Made by a program: the position numbers and the translations under genes. From assembly GCA_028279185.1 (NCBI GenBank), contig JANQSS010000188.1:127001-191000 (forward strand): 64,000 bases of DNA, written 5' to 3'. Within the stretch, counting starts at the first letter, position 1, and each line of letters starts with the position of its first letter. Below, one piece after another: positions 37,298 to 47,217 of the stretch. The notes beneath the pieces were generated by a model that had not been told where the DNA came from, searched no databases, and was given only the letters and a program-made list of their open reading frames with translations. This stretch comes from Saprospiraceae bacterium (lineage in GTDB: Bacteria > Bacteroidota > Bacteroidia > Chitinophagales > Saprospiraceae).

Positions 37298-38233
37298 ATG
37301 TCGTCTTTCACCAAGTCAATCCTTATGATTCGCCCGGCAAATTTTGGTTTCAATGCAGAGACAGCAGTGAATAATGCCTTTCAATCAAAAGCAGATAGAA
37401 ATGAAGAGTCTTCCATTCGGGAATTGGCCAAATTAGAATTTGACAATATGGTTGAAGCATTGCAAATGGCTAATGTGGACGTTCATGTTTGGCAGGACGA
37501 CGAGAAGGTTATTAAGCCAGATGCGGTATTTCCCAATAATTGGTTTTCAACAACTCCCGATGGAGCCCTGATAACATACCCCATGTTTGCAGCCAATAGG
37601 CGAATTGAGCGTGATGCGCGTATTTTAGATTATGTTGAATCGAATTTCATTGTCGAGAGGCGATATGAATTTGAGCATTATGAGGATTCTGGATTATTCC
37701 TGGAGGGGACTGGAAGCATGATAATAGATCACGATGCTCATGTCATCTACGCCTGTTTAAGCCCAAGAACCGATATACAACTGCTAGACAAAATTTCTGT
37801 GTTACTCAACTATGAAGTCATGGCATTCAACAGCGTAGATGAGAATAGTCAGCAGATTTACCATACTAACGTCATGATGGCGCTAGCTGAATACCATGCA
37901 ATCATCTGTATGGATAGCATTACATCGATGGACGAACAACAGCGATTGCAAGGTCGCGTTGAGGCAGGAGGTAAAACTTTGTTTCCCATTTCCCACAAGC
38001 AGGTGAATGCATTTGCGGGCAATATGATTCAACTCCGCAATTATGTTGGTGAACCGGTTCTTGTCATGTCCTTACAGGCCTACAACTCATTGACAAAGAC
38101 TCAGGTTGAAATTCTCCAGGAGCATTATACCTTAGTTACCCCCGACATTACAACAATAGAAAAATATGGCGGAGGAAGCGCCCGCTGTATGATTGCAGAA
38201 ATTTTTCTTGAAGAACGAGAAGGAATTTTATAG
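37298..38233 (+). CDS. ctlX: Citrulline-utilisation/arginine deiminase-related hydrolase CtlX
   Basis: A 311-residue amidinohydrolase-fold protein. The substrate-binding PNNWFSTTPDG (loop with Asn-Asn), catalytic His in IYHTNVMMAL and the catalytic Cys in GGGSARCMIAEIFL near the C-terminus are all present, in the order used by guanidino-group enzymes. CtlX members act in citrulline/arginine metabolism. It stands alone between the transporter and a TonB receptor. Confidence 0.85.
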   Translation: MSSFTKSILMIRPANFGFNAETAVNNAFQSKADRNEESSIRELAKLEFDNMVEALQMANVDVHVWQDDEKVIKPDAVFPNNWFSTTPDGALITYPMFAANRRIERDARILDYVESNFIVERRYEFEHYEDSGLFLEGTGSMIIDHDAHVIYACLSPRTDIQLLDKISVLLNYEVMAFNSVDENSQQIYHTNVMMALAEYHAIICMDSITSMDEQQRLQGRVEAGGKTLFPISHKQVNAFAGNMIQLRNYVGEPVLVMSLQAYNSLTKTQVEILQEHYTLVTPDITTIEKYGGGSARCMIAEIFLEEREGIL

Positions 38234-38449
38234 TCAATCTCATCCTCTCTTTTAAGCAAAAGGCCCGAGCTATCCGTTATTAGGATGAGGATGGGCTTGC
38301 TTCGGTTATGAGCCAAAGATGGATTGGTGACCAAATTCATGAGCCATGTAGTAAAAAACGGACATTAGTTATTTAACTAATTGATTTGCAAGTAATTAGT
38401 TATTAATAAATAATTAATAATTGTTTATGTAATACATATGTAAAATTCC

Positions 38450-38457
38450 TATTTTTG
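38450..38457 (+). promoter_or_regulatory. Bacteroidota -7 promoter box of the TonB receptor gene
   Basis: TATTTTTG matches TAnnTTTG, with TTG at 38431-38433 (16 bases upstream) as a -33 candidate. It lies 31 bases before the ATG at 38489, leaving a short leader. The upstream sequence is strongly A+T-rich (TTAATAAATAATTAATAATTG). Confidence 0.6.
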
Positions 38458-38488
38458 GGGAAAATTTGTCTACAAAATCACTTTTAAT

Positions 38489-41044
38489 ATGAAACAAGTT
38501 ATTTACACTTTTCTTTTCTTAGTCGGTGCTGTGACGCTGAGTTACAGTCAGCAGACCGTAAAAGGAAAAATTCTGGATGCGACAAATAATGAGCCTTTGA
38601 TTGGGGCTACAGTTGTTGTTGAAGGCACTACTGTTGGGACGATAACAGATGCCATGGGTGAATACATGCTTGAAGTACCGGCAGGGGCCACTGCACTGTA
38701 TGTTCAGTATGTTGGATATGCATCTCAAACCATTTCCCTCGAAGAGGCATCAGCAGGGCCTATTAAACTGGACGCGGATGCCTATGGGCTTGATGAAGTT
38801 GTCGTAACAGGCTATGTTGACATTGTTCGCGATAGAAGGACTCCTGTTGCAGTTTCAACTATTCGTGCAGCGGAAATTCAAACTAAGGCTGTCGGAAATG
38901 TCGAGTTGACTGAAGCCATTAAGAATACACCTTCGGTCTATGTTTCAAATCAGACTGGATTTGGCGATTCACAAATGTTTCTCCGTGGATTTAATCAGAT
39001 CAACACGGCATTCTTGATCAATGGCCAGCCGATTAATGGAATGGAAGATGGGCGGATGTATTGGTCAAACTGGTCCGGTGTGTCTGACATCGCCAATGCA
39101 ATTCAGGTTCAACGTGGGTTAGGTTCATCTAAGCTTGCTATTTCGTCTGTTGGGGGAACGGTCAACTTCGTAACAAAGACGATCGACAAAAAACAAGGTG
39201 GCTCTGTCAGGTTTATGTATGGAAATGATAATTACATTAAAGGCTCTGTGGCTTATAATAGTGGGCTTCAAGGCAAATGGGCTTTCTCGATTTTGCTTGA
39301 CCACTGGCAGGCAGATAATAAGTGGGCAGAGGGCACTCGCGGTCAAGGTCAGAACTATTTCCTTTCCGTAGGCTTTAAGCCGAACGATCAACACAATTTC
39401 AACTTCCTGGTAACAGGTGCCCCGCAATGGCATGGACAGCGTTGGTCACAAAGTCTTGAGAGTATAGAAGAGGATCCAAAATTCAACCAACACTGGGGTG
39501 AGCATAATGGCGACTTTGAGACTGAGCGTCGCAACTATTACCACAAGCCTGTTATCAATTTGTCATGGGATTGGCGTCTTAGCAATTTATCTAAAATTTC
39601 TTCAGTAGCGTATGCTTCATTTGGTCGTGGCGGCGGAACAGGAAATTACGGCAGTAGCAGAAACAGAGTGCGTACTGAAGCAGGTCAGGTAGATTGGGAT
39701 GCTATAGAAGCGAATAACTTGGCGGATGATGATGGTATTGGCGAATTCAGTGATAATTATGCGCTTCGCGGATCAGTGAACAACCACCAATGGTTCGGTA
39801 ATGTGACAAACTTCGAACATGATTTTTCAGATCAGTTGACATGGAATGTAGGAGCAGACTTACGTTTTTATAAAGGAGATCACTATCGCCAGTTGGTAGA
39901 ATTATTTGGCCTGGACGGTTGGATAGATTCTCGTGACCATCAAACTCGTCCAGCCGATTACACGGTGCGTAATACGTATGATGCCCGTCCATGGGCAGCC
40001 TTATTCGATCCAGCTCCGGAAGAAGATCGAATCGACTATGACTATTCTGAGAATATCAACTATCAAGGTTTGTTTACGCAATTGGAGTACACGCAAAATG
40101 CGCTTACAGCATTCATCCAGGGATCTGTTTCTAATCAATCATATCAGCGTACAGGCCGATGGTCGGATATTGGAGAATCTGAAAAGATCAATAAAGTAGG
40201 CTATAATATCAAAGGGGGAGCCTCATACTCTCTGGGTGCCTATAGCACGGTATTTGTAAACGCGGGTTATTACTCAAGACAGCCTTTCCTAGACAATATT
40301 TTTGAAGACATAAGAAATTCTTCTACGCTCTTAACGCCGGATGTTGATAATGAAGACATTACTGGAGTTGAAGCTGGATACAAATTCCAAAATGAAAAGT
40401 TTTTGGCTAATGTGAATGTTTATTCCACGACTTGGGGTAATCGAACAAATGTCACAACATTTTTAAATAATAACGGCACTCCGGATGACGAAGATGATGA
40501 TTTTAATCAACGTGATGTGGAACGTGGAATTGAACAAGTTCATATCGGTGGTGAACTCGACGTACAATATTTGCTAAGTAGCAAAGTTCGATTGAATGCA
40601 TTCACTTCGGTAGGAGATTGGACATTCAACCAGATTGAATCATTAACTTCTTTCAACGATGATACTGGTGATCTTATCAGTGAAGTGGCAGGTGATAATA
40701 TTGAAGGTGTTCATATTCCAGGTGCGCCACAATTTTCTTTTGGAGCCGGAGTTAAAGTAGATCCTATTGATAAACTCAGCATCTATGCAGACTACAACTA
40801 CTATGACAATATTTATTTAAGAGGTAGTAGCGATATCCTTCGTGAGGACATAGGTACACTCGATGCGTATGGACTTCTGGATGCGGGTGCATCGTATGGA
40901 TTCGACTTAGGAGAAAACGAATTGGTATTACGAGCTAATGTCTATAATTTATTGGACAATGACGCTATTAATCAAAGTGACCGTTTCGGATTTTTTAATC
41001 TGAACGGAACGACGTGGAACGCTTCTATCCAATTAAAATTCTAA
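38489..41044 (+). CDS. TonB-dependent outer-membrane receptor
   Basis: An 851-residue receptor. A signal peptide (1-20, ending SYSQ) precedes a carboxypeptidase-regulatory-like domain (about 22-105; VKGKILDATNNEPLIGATV). The plug domain follows (about 115-230; ELTEAIKNTPSVYVSN, FLRGF, and VQRGLGSSKLAISSVGGTVNFVTK). The barrel ends NGTTWNASIQLKF with the C-terminal Phe typical of outer-membrane proteins. No SusD partner is adjacent, so it is not a classical polysaccharide locus. The ligand is unknown. Confidence 0.93.
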   Translation: MKQVIYTFLFLVGAVTLSYSQQTVKGKILDATNNEPLIGATVVVEGTTVGTITDAMGEYMLEVPAGATALYVQYVGYASQTISLEEASAGPIKLDADAYGLDEVVVTGYVDIVRDRRTPVAVSTIRAAEIQTKAVGNVELTEAIKNTPSVYVSNQTGFGDSQMFLRGFNQINTAFLINGQPINGMEDGRMYWSNWSGVSDIANAIQVQRGLGSSKLAISSVGGTVNFVTKTIDKKQGGSVRFMYGNDNYIKGSVAYNSGLQGKWAFSILLDHWQADNKWAEGTRGQGQNYFLSVGFKPNDQHNFNFLVTGAPQWHGQRWSQSLESIEEDPKFNQHWGEHNGDFETERRNYYHKPVINLSWDWRLSNLSKISSVAYASFGRGGGTGNYGSSRNRVRTEAGQVDWDAIEANNLADDDGIGEFSDNYALRGSVNNHQWFGNVTNFEHDFSDQLTWNVGADLRFYKGDHYRQLVELFGLDGWIDSRDHQTRPADYTVRNTYDARPWAALFDPAPEEDRIDYDYSENINYQGLFTQLEYTQNALTAFIQGSVSNQSYQRTGRWSDIGESEKINKVGYNIKGGASYSLGAYSTVFVNAGYYSRQPFLDNIFEDIRNSSTLLTPDVDNEDITGVEAGYKFQNEKFLANVNVYSTTWGNRTNVTTFLNNNGTPDDEDDDFNQRDVERGIEQVHIGGELDVQYLLSSKVRLNAFTSVGDWTFNQIESLTSFNDDTGDLISEVAGDNIEGVHIPGAPQFSFGAGVKVDPIDKLSIYADYNYYDNIYLRGSSDILREDIGTLDAYGLLDAGASYGFDLGENELVLRANVYNLLDNDAINQSDRFGFFNLNGTTWNASIQLKF

Positions 41045-41064
41045 TTTAAATTGCAAGAATTATT

Positions 41065-41098
41065 AGCCCCGGTTTTTGATCAAAATCGGGGCTTTTTA
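41065..41098 (+). terminator. Rho-independent terminator of the TonB receptor gene
   Basis: AGCCCCGGTTTT (41065-41076) pairs with AAAATCGGGGCT (41082-41093) through 12 pairs including one G-T, with a 5-base loop and a run of five T after it. It lies 21 bases past the stop codon, so the GDPD gene downstream likely has its own promoter. Confidence 0.85.
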
Positions 41099-41116
41099 AT
41101 ATCCAGACCGGCTATT

Positions 41117-41983
41117 ATGTACAAATTTGTTTTATTACTTGTAATCTTAATATCACTGTTAAGTTCGTGTCGAAAAGATCCTTCGAATGATGTAAATGAC
41201 ACGATTGTATCAACGATTTGCAGCTATCCCTTTAAATATTCAAGTCAAAATAATTTTAAGCATATTTCAGCTCATCGAGGAGGTGGAGACATTAATGGGT
41301 TCCCTGAAAATTGCTTGGAATCAATGATGTATATCGATCAGAAAACAGATGCTTGGCAAGAAATAGATATTCGTAAGACTAAGGATGGTAAGCTGATTTT
41401 AATGCATGATGCATCACTAGATCGTACGACAAATGGGACCGGAAAGGTGGCGGACAAAACATTCGATGAATTGAAGCATTTGAGACTGAAAGACAATTTT
41501 GGCAATCTGACTGACTTTCATATTCCCCTTCTTCGCGATGTGCTTATTTGGAATGAAAACAAAGGTCGAACCGTCCTAAATCTGGATATTAAGCAAGATG
41601 TTTCGTATAAAGAGGTCTTGCGATTGGTCGAATCCACAAAACAGTTGGACAATACAGTTGCCATCGTTTACAGCTTGGACCAGGCAAAAGCCATGCGCCG
41701 GCTCAATAAAGACATAGTGATTAGCCTGCCCGTGCGGAATGAGGCCGAATGGCAGCGATTGAATGGATCTGACTTAGGGTTAAGTAATTTGATTGCGTTT
41801 ACCGGAACAATAAGATCATCACCAGAATTGTACGACACGCTTCATGAGCACAATATCTTGGCGATATTCGGAACTATGGGAAATATAGATCGACAGGCTG
41901 CTAAGCAAGGAAGTAAAGTATATCAGCAATTGTATGCAGATGGAGCAGATGTGCTCAGCACCGATCGTCCACTTGATTTTTAG
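41117..41983 (+). CDS. Glycerophosphodiester phosphodiesterase lipoprotein
   Basis: The ATG at 41117 begins a lipoprotein signal (MYKFVLLLVILISLLSSC, lipobox LSSC); an in-frame ATG at 41051 lies inside the upstream terminator and is rejected. The catalytic TIM-barrel has ISAHRGGG, FPENCLESM, EIDIRKTKDGKLILMHDASLDRTTNGTG and the late LSTDRP. It hydrolyses glycerophosphodiesters to glycerol-3-phosphate and an alcohol, probably at the cell envelope. Confidence 0.9.
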   Translation: MYKFVLLLVILISLLSSCRKDPSNDVNDTIVSTICSYPFKYSSQNNFKHISAHRGGGDINGFPENCLESMMYIDQKTDAWQEIDIRKTKDGKLILMHDASLDRTTNGTGKVADKTFDELKHLRLKDNFGNLTDFHIPLLRDVLIWNENKGRTVLNLDIKQDVSYKEVLRLVESTKQLDNTVAIVYSLDQAKAMRRLNKDIVISLPVRNEAEWQRLNGSDLGLSNLIAFTGTIRSSPELYDTLHEHNILAIFGTMGNIDRQAAKQGSKVYQQLYADGADVLSTDRPLDF

Positions 41984-42656
41984 GGCTGCCTGAAGCAACG
42001 TGGTTCAATCTGCTGCTCAATACACATGTCACTAAGGATAAAGGCTTAAATGGTTGATGCAGCCTATTCTCGATTCAAAAATTCCTAGGATAGGGCAGTT
42101 TCTCCATAGGATCCAACTCCTGAATTAACCGAAAATTGGAATAAAGTCTGGAGAAATTTGTTTTTCTGTTTTTTTTTATACTAAATTTGAATAACTGAAA
42201 GCGACTTCGTTTAACGTAAGTCGACTAAATCGTTGTTGGGGTAAAATTAATTGATATTGAAAGATATCGTAACTATTTAATTAATCCCGATATGAACCAA
42301 TCAACCAATTGGGCTCCAATTTTATCACTTTCTTATGCGGCCCAGACGCAATTATTTCAAATAATAGAATCATTTATTCACGGTGTGCACACCAATCGGA
42401 ATGGAAGGAAAATTGAAAAATTAAATTCCATACTTCAGATGGATACTACTAGTTCGTGTCCGCTTCTCTGTCCGATTTTATCAGGAGTGAGCTTGGCTTT
42501 GCAAGGCGAAAATAGTATCCACCTTGTTGTTCCCTACTTTATAAGCCGGTTTTTCCATTAAATAACAAAGCTGTTTAATCATTTCATTAATTCCTAATTC
42601 TCCACTTGTTTCTTGCTAGTTGTGATCAGAAACAGTGGTAATAAAACCCCTTTACT
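41984..42656. other. Long intergenic region before the beta-helix protein gene
   Basis: It contains an 89-codon plus-strand frame (42292-42561) with no family motif, signal peptide or membrane helix; I do not call it as a gene but cannot exclude it. An inverted repeat CGACTT (42202-42207)/AAGTCG (42218-42223) lies about 70 bases before it. Nothing else is recognised. Confidence 0.5.
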
Positions 42657-44741
42657 ATGACTAATAAAATATCTTACAAAGGCCATTTTCTTTTGTTCAA
42701 GTCATTGGATATTAATATTAAACTAATATTAATGATAGTCACGATGTGTAGTCTAAATCTACATTCATCTTATGCTCAGCCGACAGATTCTGAACTTGAT
42801 TTGAAGCTTGAGTACAACGAATCTGCTCAGGAGTATGAAGTATATCAACGAATTGATACGGATTACGATCCTGGAATTATGTTTGCATCCCAAGCCACTT
42901 TGGTATTTCCTGGTGATTTTAATCCAGCGGATTTTTCCATCGTACAATCTTTTCTACCAACGGGAAGCTGGGTTGTGGCTTCCTCTGTAATTAAGCCCTT
43001 AGCGGATTCTAATCATGTTTTTATTCGTGTACGTTCACCAGGAGGAAACATAGATTTTATTCCGGGCGCATGGCAAAAACTCTTTTCATTTTCGACGAAT
43101 GTCGGTTGTATACCCCACATCCGTTTGTTTGAAAATTCGTCGGACCCGGGACCAAGCGCACCTGGCATGGGAGGTGTGAATTACCTCAATGTAATTTCTG
43201 TTATTGTGAACGGTTTATTTTACGATGTATACCGAAGTAATAAAACCGGTGACTCTCAAAAAGTCTATGTGGACGTTGCAGCGCTGGGTAATAACTCGGG
43301 TACGTCATGGGCCGATGCCTATACCACTATCGGAGATGCACTGGCAAATCTCGACTGCTGGCAAAACGAAGTTTGGGTAGCTGAGGGCATATATCGCCCT
43401 TCCAGCAGTGGAAACAGAAACAGCTCGTTTAGAATTCGGGCAGGAATTGAAATTTATGGTGGATTCATAGGTGTCGAAACCGACAGAGACCTTCGACTTG
43501 GCGCTTTTGATCAAACCGTGTTGTCAGGGGATATCGGGACTTTAGATGACATGTCGGATAATTCCTACAACGTTGTGGATGTTCGAAATAATGGTGTTGA
43601 ACCATGCACAATCGATGGGTTTTTGATTTCCAATGGAAATGCCAACCACCCGTCTACATCGCGTAGGCAGCGGGGTGGAGGAATTTCTGTTCGAAATTCG
43701 AATGCAAGTATTCAAAACTGTTCAGTCTCTAACAATGCGGCGTTAGACAATGGTGCTGGTATTTATGTGTTTAAATCTGATGCCAGCATAGAAAATGTAG
43801 CTATTGCCAATAATGCGGCGGATCAGCATGGAGGTGGATTGTTTGTGAATAGGAGTGAGGTCAATGTTGGCTATACGTCATTTAACGATAATTTTGCACT
43901 AAGCAATGGTGGAGGTATGTATGTCAATCGTTCAACAATATTGATGAATGGGATTACCTGCAAAAACAATGATGGAGTAAATGGTGGTGGAATATATTTA
44001 AGACGGTCAGAAGGTGACTTAGCTCAGGTGCTGGTAGTATCAAATGCCAGTACTTCATCAGGTAGTGCTCTTTATATTAATCGTTGCACTGAGATTAATA
44101 TTTATAATTCTACATGTGCATCAAATTCACCGCCAGCCACTAATGCTGCTGTTGACATCTATCATCCTTCAACTGTTGTGAATATATTTAATTCAATTTT
44201 CTGGAATGACGAAGCAACTGAAATAATTGTCCATGATGGTTCAGCAAGTGCGAGCTTTTGTAATATTCGGAATGGATTTCCCGGGACATCAATTTCGGAT
44301 TTAGACCCTGAGTTTGAAAGCTTTGATGACTATCATCTGTCTAATACGTCTCCTCTACTAGATCTTGGACTGTCATTTTTTATTCCTAATTACGTCATGA
44401 GTGATTTGGATGGAAATGCGCGTATAGTAGGTTTAGACGTTGACCTAGGTGTTTATGAAAACCCGAATGGAAGCACACCACTTAGGAAATCCGATGAAAC
44501 TATCGAGGTGCAAATTGCGCTCTATCCAAATCCAACGATAGATTTCCTTAATATTAAACAAAGTTCGTCAATTGCGGAAGGTGAATTTGTAATTGTCGAT
44601 GCAATGGGAAAATTGATTCGTTCCGGAACTTTGACGCAAAAAACAACTGAAATTTCTGTACAAGATTTGTTGGCAGGGCAGTACCACGTTATCACGGTCG
44701 ATGGTAATCATCGAAGCCATGCGACATTTATTAAATTGTAA
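42657..44741 (+). CDS. T9SS-secreted right-handed beta-helix protein
   Basis: A 694-residue protein with a signal peptide (hydrophobic stretch about 20-40, ending YAQ). A beta-helix region (about 235-560) repeats patterns such as ISVRNSNASIQNCSVSNN, GGGLFVNRS and GGGMYVNRST, parallel-helix coils of pectate-lyase type. A type A T9SS sorting domain closes it: IALYPNPTIDFLNIKQ... then GTLTQKTTEISVQDLLAGQYHV. It is a surface or released protein; any enzymatic role is unclear. The gene is followed by a strong bidirectional terminator. Confidence 0.88.
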   Translation: MTNKISYKGHFLLFKSLDINIKLILMIVTMCSLNLHSSYAQPTDSELDLKLEYNESAQEYEVYQRIDTDYDPGIMFASQATLVFPGDFNPADFSIVQSFLPTGSWVVASSVIKPLADSNHVFIRVRSPGGNIDFIPGAWQKLFSFSTNVGCIPHIRLFENSSDPGPSAPGMGGVNYLNVISVIVNGLFYDVYRSNKTGDSQKVYVDVAALGNNSGTSWADAYTTIGDALANLDCWQNEVWVAEGIYRPSSSGNRNSSFRIRAGIEIYGGFIGVETDRDLRLGAFDQTVLSGDIGTLDDMSDNSYNVVDVRNNGVEPCTIDGFLISNGNANHPSTSRRQRGGGISVRNSNASIQNCSVSNNAALDNGAGIYVFKSDASIENVAIANNAADQHGGGLFVNRSEVNVGYTSFNDNFALSNGGGMYVNRSTILMNGITCKNNDGVNGGGIYLRRSEGDLAQVLVVSNASTSSGSALYINRCTEINIYNSTCASNSPPATNAAVDIYHPSTVVNIFNSIFWNDEATEIIVHDGSASASFCNIRNGFPGTSISDLDPEFESFDDYHLSNTSPLLDLGLSFFIPNYVMSDLDGNARIVGLDVDLGVYENPNGSTPLRKSDETIEVQIALYPNPTIDFLNIKQSSSIAEGEFVIVDAMGKLIRSGTLTQKTTEISVQDLLAGQYHVITVDGNHRSHATFIKL

Positions 44742-44764
44742 TTTAATTCTTGTAGTATAAAAAT

Positions 44765-44819
44765 GAACATCAGCTTCTCGATATAGAATTGTGCTCTATG
44801 TTCAGAAGCTGATGTTTTA
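44765..44819. terminator. Bidirectional terminator between convergent genes
   Basis: AACATCAGCTTCT (44766-44778) pairs perfectly with AGAAGCTGATGTT (44804-44816), 13 pairs. An inner ATAGA/TCTAT stem sits in the loop. TTTT follows on the plus strand, and A-rich sequence before it reads as TTTTT on the minus strand. It serves both the beta-helix gene and kdnB. Confidence 0.85.
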
Positions 44820-45908
44820 CATCCTCCTAAATAAATCCATAATTTGAGGAATGGATATTTTATTTTCCCAATCCGGTCCTAAAGCGTGATGCCACATGTG
44901 TGGCAGATTGTATGAAATTTCTGCCATGCGATGAATCTCATCTTCGGTCCAATTTTCAGATTGGTTTTGGGGCAAATCAATGTCATGTAATTCCACCATC
45001 TTCTTAAAATCGGATACAGCGTTGCCATAATATTCTTCAAGGTGATTAAAGGCCAGGCAGTTGGCATATCCGTGTCGGGTCCCAAAAACATACGAAAGAC
45101 CATAACTGAGCGCATGACAAACACCTACTTCCGAATATGTCAAGCTAAGTCCTCCAAATAACGAGGCGACCATGAGTTTTTCATCATTGATCTCATTTTG
45201 TCCGCAGCCCTCTCGCAGAAATACGTCATAGCATAGTTCAATGCTTTGATCCCCGTAAGCGGCCGAAAATGTATTGTAAAACATACCTGAACTCGATTCC
45301 ATATCATGAATGAACGTATCCATACCGGTGTAGAACCACTGATTTTTCGGGACCGTAGCAATTAAATCGGGATCGAGCACGATTTGATTAAAGGGGGTGT
45401 AGTCACATTTGATGCCAAGCTTCTTAATCGGGCCGGTGAGAACGGCAGTGGTGCTGCATTCTGCACCAGTCCCCGAAACGGTCGGAATACCAATACTGTA
45501 CACCCCAGGAATTTTGGCCAAATTTAGTCCCTGGTAGTCAGAGGAAGGACCTGGATTGGTAAGCATCACTGATGTTGCTTTTGCAATATCCATAGCACTT
45601 CCACCACCGATACCAACAATGATTGCTGGTAATCCACTTTTTTGCAATATAGTGTCGCGTAAATTATCAATCTGTTCCGTTTTTGGTTCATATTGATTGA
45701 CATCTACATAATGTATTTGATCATTTGACTCAATTGGTAATTTCGCAACCAAAGGCTTGTTAATAAAGTAGTCATCAATGACATACACAACATATTTATT
45801 ATTGAGCTCTCGTTTATCTTTTATAATATCACCTAGCATAGATAGGCAACCACGACCATATATTAATCGATCATTATTTCGAATGTTTTTGAGGCGACTG
45901 GTTTGCAT
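44817..45908 (-). CDS. kdnB: KDO 8-oxidase (iron-containing alcohol dehydrogenase family)
   Basis: A 363-residue member of the iron-containing alcohol dehydrogenases. It has the nucleotide-binding GIGGGSAMDIAK, IPTVSGTGAECSTTAVLTG and the metal-binding His set around MDTFIHDMES and HALSYGLSYVFGTRHGYANCLAFNHLEEY. Fold plus context with kdnA assign it as KdnB, which oxidises the 8-hydroxyl of 3-deoxy-D-manno-octulosonate so that kdnA can aminate it. It is 4 bases downstream of kdnA in the same transcript. A different sugar alcohol is possible in principle. Confidence 0.87.
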   Translation of the reverse strand: MQTSRLKNIRNNDRLIYGRGCLSMLGDIIKDKRELNNKYVVYVIDDYFINKPLVAKLPIESNDQIHYVDVNQYEPKTEQIDNLRDTILQKSGLPAIIVGIGGGSAMDIAKATSVMLTNPGPSSDYQGLNLAKIPGVYSIGIPTVSGTGAECSTTAVLTGPIKKLGIKCDYTPFNQIVLDPDLIATVPKNQWFYTGMDTFIHDMESSSGMFYNTFSAAYGDQSIELCYDVFLREGCGQNEINDEKLMVASLFGGLSLTYSEVGVCHALSYGLSYVFGTRHGYANCLAFNHLEEYYGNAVSDFKKMVELHDIDLPQNQSENWTEDEIHRMAEISYNLPHMWHHALGPDWENKISIPQIMDLFRRM

Positions 45909-45912
45909 ACGT

Positions 45913-47106
45913 TTACATTACTTTTAAAATACTCGATTTAATTTGTTCAGCAAAATTAACGCAGTCTGATTCCGAGTAGGCTAATTTAGTTCCAAACGAA
46001 ATCAATCGACTCAAGACCTGATCCGACTGAGGTAATTGTAAATTAATATAATCTTGGGAAGAGCCTAATTCATGTATAGGCAGTTTATAAGGTGTTTTCA
46101 TATTTTTCAAATGGTCCCATTGATTTATAAAATGGTACATGTTTTCATACCAGTAATCAAAACCACCGACACCGTCCTGACGCAGTTGTTGAACTGCAGC
46201 ACTTGTGATTTCTCGCGATGGGAGAAAGAAATTGACGAATGTTCCGGAGTCACCATCGATATCGGCATATGCACGCCAACTGATGTCAGGAATTGTCTCC
46301 AGTACCTCTACCATAAGCGCTTTATTTCGTTTTTTACGGTTTCTTATGTCATTGATTTTGCGCATTTGTGCTAAACCAACTGCAGCATTTAATTCACCAA
46401 GCCGAAAATTTCTACCCAGAATTGGATGAGGTTCCATTCCGCGATTGCTTCCCTGATGGGTATGTCCGTGATCGGAATAACAGGCGGCAGTTTCATATCT
46501 TGACACAACATTCGTAATGAAAAGCCCGCCCTCACCACAAGTTGTAATTTTGAAAAAATCAAAAGAAAAAGCACCACAAGTACCAAACAGGCCGACAGAC
46601 CTACCTTTGTAAAATGCGCCCAATGCTTGCCCACAATCCTCAATAAGTAATAAATTGTACTTTTCGCAGACGGCCATTATTTTATCCATATCAGCTGACG
46701 CGCCACACATATGTACAAGTAAAACAGCCTTCGTATTTGGGGTAATTGCATTTTCAATTGATTCAGCGGTTAGACAGAGATTTTCATCAATTTCTGCGAA
46801 AATGGGAATGGCGCCAGAATAAATTAGCTCTTCATTGGTCGCTAAGAATGTGAAAGGCGTGCAAATAACTTCATCACCGTATCCGATACCTGAAGCTGCC
46901 AACGCACAGGCAACGGCGGTGGATCCACTACTTACAGCCAAGGCATAATTCGCACCGGTGAATTTTTCTACTTCCTTTTCTAAATCACGAGCTTTCCAAT
47001 GATTTTGACGTTCGGCGTCGTGCCCGTATCGAAAAAGTATACCCGTCTCAAGCACATCTAATACTTCTCGTCTTTCCTCGTCACCAAACCATTCTCTTCC
47101 TGCCAT
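45913..47106 (-). CDS. kdnA: 8-amino-3,8-dideoxy-octulosonate transaminase (KdnA)
   Basis: A 397-residue DegT/DnrJ/EryC1-family PLP aminotransferase. Recognisable parts are GSTAVACALAASGIGYGDEVICTPFTFLA, LLIEDCGQALGAFYKGR and SFDFFKITTCGEGGLF with the PLP lysine. In Shewanella KdnA and KdnB together convert KDO to its 8-amino form. Here the same pair is contiguous. Order in the operon is flavin reductase, kdnA, kdnB. Confidence 0.87.
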   Translation of the reverse strand: MAGREWFGDEERREVLDVLETGILFRYGHDAERQNHWKARDLEKEVEKFTGANYALAVSSGSTAVACALAASGIGYGDEVICTPFTFLATNEELIYSGAIPIFAEIDENLCLTAESIENAITPNTKAVLLVHMCGASADMDKIMAVCEKYNLLLIEDCGQALGAFYKGRSVGLFGTCGAFSFDFFKITTCGEGGLFITNVVSRYETAACYSDHGHTHQGSNRGMEPHPILGRNFRLGELNAAVGLAQMRKINDIRNRKKRNKALMVEVLETIPDISWRAYADIDGDSGTFVNFFLPSREITSAAVQQLRQDGVGGFDYWYENMYHFINQWDHLKNMKTPYKLPIHELGSSQDYINLQLPQSDQVLSRLISFGTKLAYSESDCVNFAEQIKSSILKVM

Positions 47107-47217
47107 AATGTATGTTTAAAATTTGATTGATTGTTGGACAGCCAAAGGTCTCATTCAACCTCACATTTTCCAAATCTTTTCTTCCTAATAAATCCCCTTG
47201 ACAAATTGATTAATATC

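Noticed and set aside
38262..38298. Imperfect hairpin after ctlX
   Set aside because: AAGGCCC/GGGCTT pairing with a bulge, but no T-run follows; too weak to call a terminator.
41051..41116. Upstream in-frame ATG for the GDPD gene
   Set aside because: It lies before and through a strong terminator hairpin; the ATG at 41117 begins a clear lipoprotein signal.
42292..42561. An 89-codon plus-strand frame
   Set aside because: No recognisable family and no promoter box at a suitable distance; kept only as a note in the intergenic entry.
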